Assembly: GCA_022781445.1 (NCBI GenBank)
Contig: JALETQ010000006.1
Location: forward strand, 1 to 32,356
Reading direction: 5' to 3'
Origin: Prevotella sp.
Lineage (GTDB): Bacteria; Bacteroidota; Bacteroidia; Bacteroidales; Bacteroidaceae
DNA length: 32,356 nt
In this document: one piece after another, positions 1 to 7,440 of the stretch
How the letters are laid out: each line of letters starts with the position of its first letter
Numbering within the stretch: position 1 is the first letter of the stretch
Program-made: the position numbers and the translations under genes
The notes under the pieces: model-generated
The model's database searches: none
What the model was told of the DNA's origin: nothing
What the model saw: the letters and a program-made list of their open reading frames with translations, nothing else

Positions 1-28
1 GGGGCTATGATGAGGCTTTGTAATCATA

Positions 29-74
29 AAATCTGCAAGTTTCTCTCTGTAAAGATAAGAAAACTTGCAGATTT
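29..74. repeat. 14-bp perfect inverted repeat downstream of the integrase
   Basis: Bases 29-42 (AAATCTGCAAGTTT) are the exact reverse complement of 61-74, separated by an 18-nt loop. The hairpin lies about 70 nt past the stop codon of the minus-strand integrase. It could be its terminator, although no strong T-run follows on the minus strand, or a structural site of the mobile element. The sequence shows only the symmetry. Confidence 0.5.
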
Positions 75-141
75 ATCAAAGGATTTAGTTTGCTATTCTC
101 CTCAATAATAGACACTAAAATGCTTTTTAGGGGGCGACTAA

Positions 142-1296
142 CTAAGTTGCGGAATTAAGGATATACAATTCCATAATGCGCATCTTCGGGTCGGTATGGT
201 TGAGCATCGCATTAACTGTATAAATAGGGATGTTAGCATCATTGCAGGCTATTGTCGCCAAGGAATGCCGGGCTGCGTAGAACTGCAATCCGTCAACTCC
301 TATCTCCTTTCCGACCTCCTTTAACCCAATGTTGATTGCCCGATTGAAGTCTGACATGGAAGAGAACCGCTCACAGAAGTTAAGAACTCGCTCCTTGCCC
401 CTGTATTTCTCCACCAATGGCATGATACACGGATGCACATCAACGTGTATCTCCGCTTTGTCTGTACGCCTGTCCTTTGTTTTGGTGCGGTTATAGATAA
501 TTGTCTTTCCGTCAAAGTCAGTGGCATTGAAAAGGTCTGCCGAGTTCATGCCCATTAAGCAAAATGATAAGCGAAAGCAGTCTAATGCAAGGTCGTGACG
601 GCTTGATTTCCCCTTTATCTTGATGTTGTCGTATGGTAGGGCGAATATCTTCCTTATCGTCTCCACGTCCAAAGCCCGTTTCTCCGCTACATTCTGCTGA
701 ACCGGCTTATACTTCCTTAATGAGTGCTTAATACGAATAATATCGTTGTCCTCGTCATTGTAGTAGTCCCTTGCGTCATTGAAGATACGGACAAGACAGT
801 TAGGATATAAGGATTGTGCCCGTGGGCGGTCTTTTAGTGACTCCTCAAAGGCTTTCATCGTCTTTACGGTAACTTCATCACACAGAATATTATCACGCCC
901 CATAAAGGCATAAAATGCGCTGAGGGATGTCTTGTAGTTCTTCATGCCCTTAATCTCCGTGTGCTTTGCCATCCACTTTCTCGCGAAATCAGTGAAAGAG
1001 ATTCCTTTTTTGTCTTTTTTCTGCTTAAGATAGGAGACCACCGTATCAATATCAATATCGTTCAATTCAAGATTTAGTTCACTAATACGTTCCCGGTAGG
1101 TCCTTATGAGGTCTTCGCACCTATCAAGTATCTGTACGTTCTTAATCTTAAAAGAGAAAGTAACATCTTTTTTCGTGACATACATTGTCGTTGGTATGAA
1201 TCTAACTTTTGATTCATGAGTAAAGCGTATAACTACGTTCCATGTACCGTCTGCACGCTTATTCCCTTTTTTTATGAGAGCTTTGAATGTAGCCAT
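142..1296 (-). CDS. Tyrosine recombinase / integrase (Bacteroides type)
   Basis: A 384-aa site-specific recombinase expected to integrate and excise a mobile element. The N-terminal ~80 residues are an arm-type DNA-binding region rich in Lys and beta strands, followed by a SAM-like core-binding domain (about 95-195) and the catalytic domain (about 205-384). In the catalytic domain R343-H344 lie in a YAARHS box, H367 in LNHTD, and the nucleophile is most likely Y378 near the C-terminus. Two canonical positions differ. The first catalytic Arg, normally in a G-M-R motif, is replaced in LMGMNSADL, and the HxxR histidine is Tyr (Y340), which is common in Bacteroidetes integrases. IntDOT of CTnDOT is known to lack the first Arg. 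The gene sits right behind the 3' end of tRNA-His and points away from it, as island integrases do. The ATG start follows two TTGACT repeats. Confidence 0.9.
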   Translation of the reverse strand: MATFKALIKKGNKRADGTWNVVIRFTHESKVRFIPTTMYVTKKDVTFSFKIKNVQILDRCEDLIRTYRERISELNLELNDIDIDTVVSYLKQKKDKKGISFTDFARKWMAKHTEIKGMKNYKTSLSAFYAFMGRDNILCDEVTVKTMKAFEESLKDRPRAQSLYPNCLVRIFNDARDYYNDEDNDIIRIKHSLRKYKPVQQNVAEKRALDVETIRKIFALPYDNIKIKGKSSRHDLALDCFRLSFCLMGMNSADLFNATDFDGKTIIYNRTKTKDRRTDKAEIHVDVHPCIMPLVEKYRGKERVLNFCERFSSMSDFNRAINIGLKEVGKEIGVDGLQFYAARHSLATIACNDANIPIYTVNAMLNHTDPKMRIMELYILNSAT

Positions 1297-1299
1297 AGA

Positions 1300-1320
1300 T
1301 TTTAGTCAATTTTCAGTCAA
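1300..1320 (-). repeat. Two direct repeats immediately upstream of the integrase start
   Basis: On the minus strand the 21 nt just upstream of the integrase ATG consist of two near-identical units, TTGACTGAAAA and TTGACTAAAA, in tandem. They could be an operator, recombinase arm sites, or chance A/T-rich duplication. The position at the start codon favours control of integrase expression. Confidence 0.4.
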
Positions 1321-1380
1321 TGTTTTGATATTACTTGTGGATTTTATTTGCCATTTTTGCCGTTTTCCCAAATTTGATTC

Positions 1381-1427
1381 TGAATAAAAAGAAAAGCGGA
1401 AACCCTCTGTTTATAGGATTTCCGCTT
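1381..1427 (-). terminator. Terminator of tRNA-His
   Basis: AAGCGGAAA (1394-1402) pairs with TTTCCGCTT (1419-1427), and on the minus strand the hairpin is followed by a T-rich run (TTTTCTTTTTATT). It lies 13 nt past the tRNA 3' end, between the tRNA and the integrase gene. If an element is integrated at the tRNA, the junction is at or near this site. Confidence 0.75.
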
Positions 1428-1439
1428 GTTTTCCTGTTG

Positions 1440-1514
1440 GGTGCCCGATGGGACTCGAACCCATGACATTCAGAACCACAATCTGACGCTCTAACCAACT
1501 GAACTACGGGCACC
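1440..1514 (-). tRNA. tRNA-His (anticodon GTG)
   Basis: Read on the minus strand, the segment folds as a complete tRNA. The acceptor stem is GTGCCCG/CGGGCAC, the D-arm GTTCAGTTGGTTAGAGC, and the anticodon stem-loop CAGA-TTGTGGT-TCTG gives anticodon GTG. The T-arm contains GGGTTCGAGTCCC. The extra G(-1) at 1514 opposite C73 at 1440 is the identity signature of tRNA-His. CCA is not encoded exactly. Promoter and terminator are both visible, so it is transcribed alone. Confidence 0.96.
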
Positions 1515-1542
1515 ATAATCACTTCGTTTCCGAAAGCGTTTG

Positions 1543-1574
1543 CAAAGGTAGCGCATATTTTTATAACATCCAAA
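1543..1574 (-). promoter_or_regulatory. Promoter of tRNA-His
   Basis: On the minus strand a TTTG -33 element (1571-1574) is followed after exactly 20 nt by TACCTTTG (1543-1550), a perfect TAnnTTTG Bacteroidetes -7 element. Transcription would start near 1536, about 20 nt before the tRNA. Confidence 0.8.
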
Positions 1575-1640
1575 TTTTTGAGAAGAAATTTTGGTTTTCG
1601 TTCCCCACACAAGCCAAACGGCACGAAATCAAAGAAATAA

Positions 1641-1672
1641 TTTGTGAGATTCAAAAAAAAGAAGTACTTTTG
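1641..1672 (+). promoter_or_regulatory. Promoter of the rpsF operon
   Basis: TTTG (1641-1644), 20-nt spacer, TACTTTTG (1665-1672): a full match to the Bacteroidetes -33/-7 consensus. Transcription should begin near 1679, giving a leader of about 50 nt. It shows that the ATG near 1670 cannot be the translation start. Confidence 0.8.
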
Positions 1673-1676
1673 CATC

Positions 1677-1692
1677 CGCATTATAAAATGCG
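1677..1692 (+). promoter_or_regulatory. Short hairpin at the 5' end of the S6 operon mRNA
   Basis: CGCATT-ATAA-AATGCG forms a perfect 6-bp stem with a 4-nt loop at or just after the predicted transcription start. S6:S18 is known in other bacteria to bind its own leader. Whether this small hairpin plays that role is inference. It may simply stabilise the 5' end. Confidence 0.4.
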
Positions 1693-1726
1693 TCTTATAA
1701 ACAGTATTAATTTCAATCAAGTAATT

Positions 1727-2071
1727 ATGAATCATTACGAAACCGTTTTCATTTTGACTCCCGTTTTGTCTGACGAACAGATGAAGGAAACGGTCGCTAA
1801 ATTCAAAAAATTGCTCCAAGATAACGGAGTGGAAGAATTTTTGAATGAAGAGATCTGGGGATTGAAGAAGCTGGCTTACAGCATCCAAAAGAAGACTTCT
1901 GGATTTTATTGCCTATTTGAATTCAAGGCAAATCCCGAAGTAGTAAACAAACTCGAGACCGGATACCGTCGTGACGAGAAGGTTATTCGCTTCATGACTG
2001 TCAAACTCGACAAGTATGCTGCTCAATATGCAGAGAAAAGAAAATTAAAATATAGCAAAGTGGAGGCTTAA
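1727..2071 (+). CDS. rpsF: 30S ribosomal protein S6
   Basis: A 114-aa protein of the small-subunit platform that pairs with S18 on the central domain of 16S rRNA. The start [16 protein letters not shown] matches the usual S6 N-terminus. An upstream in-frame ATG (1670) lies inside the promoter and is discarded. The conserved stretch [19 protein letters not shown] is the typical S6 core, and the C-terminus is Lys-rich. It is first in a three-gene operon with rpsR (2-nt gap) and rplI, the order seen in most bacteria. No Shine-Dalgarno is visible ahead of the ATG, as usual for this phylum. Confidence 0.97.
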   Translation: MNHYETVFILTPVLSDEQMKETVAKFKKLLQDNGVEEFLNEEIWGLKKLAYSIQKKTSGFYCLFEFKANPEVVNKLETGYRRDEKVIRFMTVKLDKYAAQYAEKRKLKYSKVEA

Positions 2072-2073
2072 TC

Positions 2074-2343
2074 ATGGCAGGACAAGATACAGAAATTCGC
2101 TACTTGACAGCACCTTCTATCGATACAAAAAAGAAGAAATATTGTCGCTTTAAGAAAAGTGGAATCAAGTATATCGACTATAAGGATCCCGAATTCTTGA
2201 AGAAATTCTTGAATGAGCAAGGTAAGATCCTTCCCCGTCGCATTACCGGTACTTCGCTCAAATATCAGCGCCGTGTGGCTCAAGCCGTAAAACGTGCCCG
2301 CCAGATTGCTCTGCTTCCCTATGTAACCGATTTGATGAAATAA
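2074..2343 (+). CDS. rpsR: 30S ribosomal protein S18
   Basis: An 89-aa basic protein that forms a heterodimer with S6 on the 30S platform. The conserved core is visible: a [16 protein letters not shown] stretch, then [24 protein letters not shown], which is the rRNA-binding signature. Only one Cys is kept in the N-terminal part. The start is 2 nt after the rpsF stop, so translation is probably coupled. It is followed 18 nt later by rplI. Confidence 0.97.
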   Translation: MAGQDTEIRYLTAPSIDTKKKKYCRFKKSGIKYIDYKDPEFLKKFLNEQGKILPRRITGTSLKYQRRVAQAVKRARQIALLPYVTDLMK

Positions 2344-2348
2344 TTTAT

Positions 2349-2355
2349 AAGGAGG
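2349..2355 (+). promoter_or_regulatory. Strong Shine-Dalgarno for rplI
   Basis: AAGGAGG ends 6 nt before the rplI ATG. Strong SD sequences are rare in Bacteroidetes, where most genes here have none, so this site fixes the rplI start with confidence. Confidence 0.8.
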
Positions 2356-2361
2356 AACAAC

Positions 2362-2943
2362 ATGGAAATCATATTGAAAGAAGACATCATCGGTCTGGGT
2401 TATAAGAACGACATCATAACCGTAAAGAATGGTTACGGCCGTAACTATCTCATCCCTACAGGCAAAGCTGTTATCGCCACTCCTTCTGCCAAGAAGGTTC
2501 TTGCCGAAGATCTGAAACAACAAGCTCATAAGATCGAACAACGCAAGATTGAAGCCGAGAAACGTGCCAAGACACTCGAAGGCATCGTTGTTGAGATTGC
2601 TGCCAGAGTAAGTGCCACCGGTGTCCTTTACGGTTCGGTAAATGCTGCCATGGTAGCCGACGAGCTGAACAAGAAAGGTATCGATATCGACAAGAAGATT
2701 GTTACCATGAAAGATGTCAAGCATGTAGGCGAATACGAAGCAGTGGTTCACTTCCATAAAGAAGTAGAAGTAAAGGTTCCCGTTACCGTCATCGCAGAAA
2801 ACGCTGAAGAATTGGCTGCCGAAGAAGCTGCCCGCAACGGCATTTCTCTCGAAGAGCAATCCAAAGCCGAAGATGCTGTCGAGGTAAAGGAAGAAGTTGA
2901 AGAAGTGACAGAAACAGAGGAAACAGCATCTGCAGCCGAATAA
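2362..2943 (+). CDS. rplI: 50S ribosomal protein L9 with acidic C-terminal extension
   Basis: A 193-aa L9, the elongated large-subunit protein that binds 23S rRNA near L1 and helps keep the reading frame. The N-terminal domain has the signature GYGRNYLIPTGKAV (residues about 24-37), then a long connecting helix (about 40-75) and the C-terminal domain (about 75-148). The family is usually about 150 residues. Here about 40 extra residues follow, made mostly of Glu, Ala, Val and Thr (EEVEEVTETEE), so a disordered acidic tail. It is third in the S6 operon and is followed directly by a strong terminator. Confidence 0.96.
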   Translation: MEIILKEDIIGLGYKNDIITVKNGYGRNYLIPTGKAVIATPSAKKVLAEDLKQQAHKIEQRKIEAEKRAKTLEGIVVEIAARVSATGVLYGSVNAAMVADELNKKGIDIDKKIVTMKDVKHVGEYEAVVHFHKEVEVKVPVTVIAENAEELAAEEAARNGISLEEQSKAEDAVEVKEEVEEVTETEETASAAE

Positions 2944-2976
2944 TTTTTCAAGAAAAACTTGATATTTGAAATATGC

Positions 2977-3019
2977 AAGTGGGGAGAAAATCTTTTGAAT
3001 TTTCTCCCCACTTTTTTCT
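2977..3019 (+). terminator. Terminator of the rpsF-rpsR-rplI operon
   Basis: A 15-bp perfect stem, 2977-2991 with 2999-3013 (AAGTGGGGAGAAAAT and its complement), and a 7-nt loop followed by a T-run. It starts 33 nt after the rplI stop. Confidence 0.9.
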
Positions 3020-3580
3020 CCCCAATCATGCGGTATACATATTTTCCTTGATGGAAGAAATGCCCGCCTTGTCATCGTTCAATACTTCATCATTCAAAGG
3101 ATTAACAGTGAATAGCGAATGCAAATTTGGTATCTACGCATGACTTCCGGCTGGATTCGGTGTTTCTTGTCGCCTTTCTCTGTTTTATAGAGTTCACGCA
3201 AACGTCCAAATATCGAAAGTTACAATCATGTCGTTCACTGTTGATGGTGTGCAAAGAAGATGCAATTTATTCATATTCTTCAAAAAAAGTGAAGTGTTCT
3301 TATGGTGGAGCGTCGGAAAATTTGTTTTCCCCTTACACGATATGGTAAACGTAGTGACTCATATATTTCTTTCAGGCATGTCCTATAAATTCCAACCATA
3401 AATTAAAAGTAAATTCAGGTTTATTCAAAAGGATAAGAATCAAAAGGCAAAAGGACACCAATTACCGTGTAAAACATGCCCTTCTGCGAGGTAAAACGAA
3501 ACATTCCTAAAGCTCGTGACAACTCTTTCTTGCGACGCATGGATTCTGCAGAATGACGGATGAGCCGTGGAAACCGTCAT
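3020..3580. other. Non-coding stretch between rplI and tnaA
   Basis: About 560 bp between two terminators, without a convincing gene on either strand. Short open frames lack any recognisable protein character. The one notable part is 3447-3497, where GCAAAAGGACAC, AAAACATGCCCTT and GCGAGGTAAAAC resemble units of the palindromic element at 22690-22770. Confidence 0.5.
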
Positions 3581-3636
3581 CAACAAAAGAAAGAAGGAGA
3601 AAGGCCTCAATAATTTTGAGAACTTATCTCCTTCTT
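3580..3636 (-). terminator. Terminator of tnaA
   Basis: AAGAAGGAGA (3591-3600) pairs with TCTCCTTCTT (3627-3636), with an inner CTCAA/TTGAG stem. On the minus strand the hairpin runs into TTCTTTTG. It sits 50 nt past the tnaA stop. Confidence 0.65.
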
Positions 3637-3685
3637 CCGGATGAAGGCAAACTTCATTATTCGTAATCAACGAATCAACGGATCA

Positions 3686-5062
3686 TCAACCCAGACGTTT
3701 GAGCTTAACTGTAAAGTGACGCATCAATGGTGCCTCCCACTCGATGGCGACACCGCGTGTGATCTCTTTACGACGGTCGAAAACATTTTTCAAGGCAGCT
3801 GCAATGACATCCATGTGGTTATCGGTATAGACACGACGAGGAATGCAAAGACGAACCAAGTCGAGTCCACCGAAACGATTCTCGCGTGTGATGGGATCGC
3901 GGTCGGCAAGCACGTAACCGATTTCACAGGCACGGATACCGGCCTCAAGATAAAGTTCGCAAGTCAGGGTCTGAGCGGGGAACTCTTCTTTGGGTATGCT
4001 GTCCAAAATCTTATCGGCATCCACAAAGATGGCATGACCGCCGGCAGGACGCTGATAGGGGATGTTGTATTCGTCGAGCTTGGAAGCGAGGTACGCTACC
4101 TGATGGATACGGGTGGCGAGCATATCGAACTCAGTGTTCTCGTCAAGACCTTGAGCAATGGCATTAAGGTCGCGACCGTTGAGACCGCCGTAGGTGACAT
4201 ATCCTTCGAAGGGGATGCAGAAGAGCTTGGCTGCCTCATACCACTCTTTGTTGCGTGTGGCAATGAATCCACCCATATTCACGATGGCATCTTTCTTGGC
4301 AGACATGGTCATTGCATCTGCCTGGGCATACATTTCGAGGGCAATTTCCTTGATGGTCTTGTCGGCGTAACCCTCTTCACGGGTTTTGATGAAATAAGCG
4401 TTCTCGGCAAAACGGGCAGAGTCCATCACGACGGGAATGTTGTGCTTGTGGCAAAGTGCACAGGTCTCTTTGATGTTCTGCATGCTGACGGGCTGACCTC
4501 CGACGGTGTTGTTGGTCACGGTAAGTACCATGAAAGGCACTTTTCCGGGGTTCTCAAGAATCACTTTCTCCAGTTTTTCGAGCGAAACATTACCTTTGAA
4601 CGGCAATTCGAGTTGGGTGTTCTTGGCCTCATCGATGGTTACGTCGATGGCAGCAGCCTTACGGCTTTCGATATGTCCCTTGGTGGTATCGAAGTGGGCA
4701 TTACCGGGAATCACGTCACCTTCTTTCACCAGCACGGAGAAGAGAACATTCTCGGCTGCACGTCCTTGGTGGGTAGGTATCACATGAGGCATACCAAAGA
4801 TTTTCTGCACCATTGCCTCGAACTTATAGAAGGATGTTGCTCCGGCATAGCTCTCATCGCCAAGCATGAGTTGCGACCATTGACGATCTGACATGGCACC
4901 CGTACCCGAGTCGGTCAGCAAATCGATGTAGACTTGTTCGGACTTGAGTTGGAATACGTTATAGTGGGCTTCTTTGAGCCATTGTTCACGCTCTTCGCGT
5001 GTGCTTTTGCGGATAGGTTCGATCATTTTGATCTTCCACGATTCTGCGAATGGTAATTTCAT
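3686..5062 (-). CDS. tnaA: Tryptophanase (tryptophan indole-lyase)
   Basis: A 458-aa PLP enzyme that cleaves L-tryptophan to indole, pyruvate and ammonia. The PLP lysine is K257 in MSAKKDAIVNMGG, and DSARFAENAYFIK (214-226) supplies cofactor contacts. Tyrosine phenol-lyase is the close alternative. Two positions argue for tryptophanase: D125 in FDTTKGH (equivalent to E. coli Asp137; Thr in tyrosine phenol-lyase) and H449 in RHFTVKLK (equivalent to E. coli His463; Phe in tyrosine phenol-lyase). The length is between the two families. It is transcribed alone from a promoter about 200 nt upstream, and the long leader suggests regulated expression. No tryptophan permease gene (tnaB) is next to it. 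Indole production would be expected. Confidence 0.95.
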   Translation of the reverse strand: MKLPFAESWKIKMIEPIRKSTREEREQWLKEAHYNVFQLKSEQVYIDLLTDSGTGAMSDRQWSQLMLGDESYAGATSFYKFEAMVQKIFGMPHVIPTHQGRAAENVLFSVLVKEGDVIPGNAHFDTTKGHIESRKAAAIDVTIDEAKNTQLELPFKGNVSLEKLEKVILENPGKVPFMVLTVTNNTVGGQPVSMQNIKETCALCHKHNIPVVMDSARFAENAYFIKTREEGYADKTIKEIALEMYAQADAMTMSAKKDAIVNMGGFIATRNKEWYEAAKLFCIPFEGYVTYGGLNGRDLNAIAQGLDENTEFDMLATRIHQVAYLASKLDEYNIPYQRPAGGHAIFVDADKILDSIPKEEFPAQTLTCELYLEAGIRACEIGYVLADRDPITRENRFGGLDLVRLCIPRRVYTDNHMDVIAAALKNVFDRRKEITRGVAIEWEAPLMRHFTVKLKRLG

Positions 5063-5147
5063 AATATATGGTGTTTTAAGTTTGTTGTTTGTTTTGCTTG
5101 TTCTTGAATTGACAAATCCTATTGACTACAGGCAAGGAAAGATGTCA

Positions 5148-5165
5148 GGCCATGACAACATGGCC
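5148..5165 (-). promoter_or_regulatory. Hairpin in the tnaA leader
   Basis: A perfect 7-bp stem, GGCCATG/CATGGCC, with a 4-nt loop, extended by GTC/GAC outside. It lies 8 nt downstream (in mRNA sense) of the leader ORF stop codon and about 85 nt ahead of the tnaA start. No T-run follows, so it is not an ordinary intrinsic terminator. It may work with the leader ORF. Confidence 0.45.
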
Positions 5166-5172
5166 GACTCCA

Positions 5173-5250
5173 TCAAAGAGAAAAACGGTCGCGCTCTTTG
5201 ATGTTCAGGAATTTGTGAGAGATATATCCTTTGGAAAAAACGTTCGTCAT
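5173..5250 (-). CDS. Candidate tnaA leader peptide, 25 aa
   Basis: A 25-codon ORF begins about 16 nt after the predicted tnaA transcription start and ends about 110 nt before tnaA. It starts MTNVFSKGY and contains SHKFLNIKERD, then ends FSL and a TGA stop. In E. coli the tna operon is controlled by the 24-aa TnaC, whose ribosome stalling is tryptophan-dependent. This ORF has the same length and position, and its SHKFLNI loosely resembles SKWFNID of TnaC, but it lacks Trp and a C-terminal Pro. A 9-bp inverted repeat (ATCAAAGAG/CTCTTTGAT) spans its end and includes the stop codon. Coding function is inferred from position only. It could be chance. Confidence 0.35.
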   Translation of the reverse strand: MTNVFSKGYISHKFLNIKERDRFSL

Positions 5251-5272
5251 GTTTTCAATAGGTTGTCGCTTG

Positions 5273-5303
5273 CAAATATACGAAATTATGCAGAAACAAA
5301 CAA
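5273..5303 (-). promoter_or_regulatory. Promoter of tnaA
   Basis: On the minus strand TTG (5301-5303, within TTGTTTG) is followed after 20 nt by TATATTTG (5273-5280), a full TAnnTTTG -7 element. Transcription would start near 5266, leaving a leader of about 200 nt before tnaA. Confidence 0.7.
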
Positions 5304-5431
5304 GCATTTCGACTTCAAAGGCTCATGTGAAGACGGACTTCCGGTCATGCCCGTAAACGAGAAAGACGTGGCTGTGGTCATGAGGAGGCTTACGGAAAAC
5401 GGTCACACACCATAGGAAGAAAAACCATCGG

Positions 5432-5496
5432 GAACGGCTGTCTTCACGAGTGACAGACGAAGGGAAACCGGCAGTTACTGTTTCTGTCAGCCGTTC
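5432..5496 (-). terminator. Possible terminator of dnaX
   Basis: GAACGGCTG (5432-5440) and CAGCCGTTC (5488-5496) are a perfect 9-bp inverted repeat enclosing 47 nt with weaker internal pairing. On the minus strand it is followed within 7 nt by GGTTTTTCTT. It lies about 110 nt past the dnaX stop. The long loop makes this only a moderate candidate. Confidence 0.4.
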
Positions 5497-5511
5497 AATC
5501 AGCCAAACACT

Positions 5512-5539
5512 CAACCAATCAACCAATCAACCAATCAAT
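5512..5539. repeat. 8-bp tandem repeat (CAACCAAT)
   Basis: Three exact copies of CAACCAAT plus a partial fourth, in the gap between dnaX and the tnaA promoter. Function unknown; probably simple sequence. Confidence 0.7.
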
Positions 5540-5604
5540 CGTTGTTTTCCATATACGTCATTATTCCGTCGCGAGGCCAAATGCGTGGCATCACGGCATG
5601 GGTT

Positions 5605-7377
5605 TCAGGTCAGTTCCAACCCTAATTTCGTGCGGAGTTCTTCAATGGCAGGGTTCTCTTGCCGGATAAGGTCGAAGAGTTCGCGCTTGGTCAGCACTTT
5701 TTCGATTTCGTCTTTTTCTGCCAGTCTGATGTCGAAGGTGATGGCTGCGTTATGGAGTGACTGTGCGATGGTGGCCCTGATGCGGTTCTTGATGGGTACG
5801 ATCTGGTCGCGCAGGTTCTCGTTGTCGACAATCAGTTCGACGTTCGGAAATCGTGTGATGCGGGGTCTGATGTTCTTCATCCGCATGGCGAGTCCTTTCA
5901 TGGCCTCGGGCATTCGGGCACACATCTTGAGCCATTCTCTTTCCAGATCGGGCTGTGAGAACGTATCTTCTTCACCTTGGTTGGTTACTTCGACGGTTTC
6001 TTCTTTTTGCACGGCTTTCCTTGCCTGCAGTTTGCCGAAGGTGCCGAAGAGTCCGTTGACGGATATAGGCGATTGCTTCCCGGATGCTTTGGACTGAGAA
6101 GCCATTGCGGCAACCGGCCGGTTGTCGATGCCGGCGAAGGGTGTCACCGGTTCGGCGCGGTTTACAGGTTGGTTGTCTCTGTCGGCTGCCTGCGGTGCCT
6201 TTGGTGACAGAGTTCCGGTCTTTAAGATGCTGAACAGGGCTTTTAATCTACGAATAGGGCTGCGCCCCGACGAGGGGGTGTCATCCTCCTGCGTGAGCTG
6301 TGCCACCTCGATCAGCGTGAGTTCCACCAACAGACGCTTGTTGGAGCTCTGGCGGTAATGAATGTCACAGGCATTGAGTATCTTCAAGGCTGCATAGACA
6401 AACTTGGCAGGACAGCGGGCTGACTGGTCGGCATAGCGTTGCCGCTGCTGCATGCTCACATCGAGCAGGGAGAGTGTCGAGGCATCCTTTGCCATGAGGA
6501 CGTTGCGAAGATGCGATGCCAGTCCGTTGACGAACAGTCCGCCGTCGAAACCCTTCGAGAGCGCGCCGTTGAGAAGGAGCATCACTTCGGGCACCTTGTT
6601 CTGCAGTGCGAGATCGACCACTTTGAAGTAGTTGTCGACATCGAGCACGTTGAGGTCTTCCAACACCTTTTCGAACGTGATGTTGCCCTGGCTGAACGAG
6701 GCGCACTGGTCGAAGATGGAGAGAGCGTCGCGCATGCCTCCGTCGGCTTTCTCGGCAATGACATTGAGGGCTTCGTCTTCATAGGCGATGCCTTCCTTGG
6801 CGGCCACGTCTTTGAGGTGGCCGATGATGTCGGCAACGCTCATCCGCTCGAAGTCGTAGATCTGGCAGCGTGAGAGGATGGTGGGCAGAATCTTGTGCTT
6901 CTCGGTCGTCGCCAGGATGAAGATGACGTGTGCCGGCGGTTCTTCGAGTGTCTTGAGGAATGAGTTGAAAGCTGCCGTGGACAACATGTGTACCTCGTCG
7001 ATGATGAACACTTTGTACTTGCCCACTTGCGGCGGGATGCGCGTCTGTTCCATCAGCGACTTGATGTTCTCGACCGAGTTGTTGGAGGCTGCATCGAGTT
7101 CGAAGATGTTGTATGAGCGTTTCTCGTCGAAGGCCCGGCAGCTTTCGCATTGGTTGCAGGCTTCGCCTCCGGCGGTGGGGTTCATGCAGTTGATGGCTTT
7201 GGCAAAGATGCGGGCACAGGTGGTTTTGCCCACGCCGCGCGGACCGCAGAAGAGATAGGCATGCGCCAACTTGCCGCTCTTGACGGCATTCCTGAGCGTC
7301 GTCGTGAGTGACGATTGCCCGACGACCGTATCGAAGGAAACGGGTCTGTATTTTCGTGCTGAAACGATATATTCCAT
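5605..7377 (-). CDS. dnaX: DNA polymerase III subunits gamma/tau
   Basis: A 590-aa clamp-loader ATPase of the replicative polymerase. The start is set at MEYIVSARKYRP, which matches the usual N-terminus of Bacteroidetes DnaX. A further ATG 27 nt upstream is possible. Walker A is GPRGVGKT (about 45-52), the zinc-binding Cys are C64, C74, C77 and C80, Walker B is VFIIDEVHML, and sensor 1 is LATTEKHKILPTILSRC. After domain III (to about 370) comes a low-complexity linker rich in Pro, Ala and Arg, then a C-terminal domain typical of tau forms. It follows dnaB on the same strand after about 63 nt and is probably co-transcribed. No A AAA AAG-type slippery site was spotted, so a short gamma form is not indicated. 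Confidence 0.95.
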   Translation of the reverse strand: MEYIVSARKYRPVSFDTVVGQSSLTTTLRNAVKSGKLAHAYLFCGPRGVGKTTCARIFAKAINCMNPTAGGEACNQCESCRAFDEKRSYNIFELDAASNNSVENIKSLMEQTRIPPQVGKYKVFIIDEVHMLSTAAFNSFLKTLEEPPAHVIFILATTEKHKILPTILSRCQIYDFERMSVADIIGHLKDVAAKEGIAYEDEALNVIAEKADGGMRDALSIFDQCASFSQGNITFEKVLEDLNVLDVDNYFKVVDLALQNKVPEVMLLLNGALSKGFDGGLFVNGLASHLRNVLMAKDASTLSLLDVSMQQRQRYADQSARCPAKFVYAALKILNACDIHYRQSSNKRLLVELTLIEVAQLTQEDDTPSSGRSPIRRLKALFSILKTGTLSPKAPQAADRDNQPVNRAEPVTPFAGIDNRPVAAMASQSKASGKQSPISVNGLFGTFGKLQARKAVQKEETVEVTNQGEEDTFSQPDLEREWLKMCARMPEAMKGLAMRMKNIRPRITRFPNVELIVDNENLRDQIVPIKNRIRATIAQSLHNAAITFDIRLAEKDEIEKVLTKRELFDLIRQENPAIEELRTKLGLELT

Positions 7378-7440
7378 AACGGGGTTGATGTTTGGTGAGG
7401 TCAATGGATGATTGAAGGATGTCCGCGCCGGCGGAGCGTG

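Noticed and set aside
1331..1888. Minus-strand frame of 185 codons over tRNA-His
   Set aside because: It crosses the tRNA, its promoter and the rpsF promoter, and has no protein-family character.
3641..4891. Long plus-strand frame of 416 codons opposite tnaA
   Set aside because: It is the antisense shadow of tnaA; the minus-strand protein has all tryptophanase motifs, while the plus-strand translation has no family features.
3686..5062. Tyrosine phenol-lyase as the identity of tnaA
   Set aside because: D125 and H449 occupy the tryptophanase-specific positions, where tyrosine phenol-lyase has Thr and Phe.
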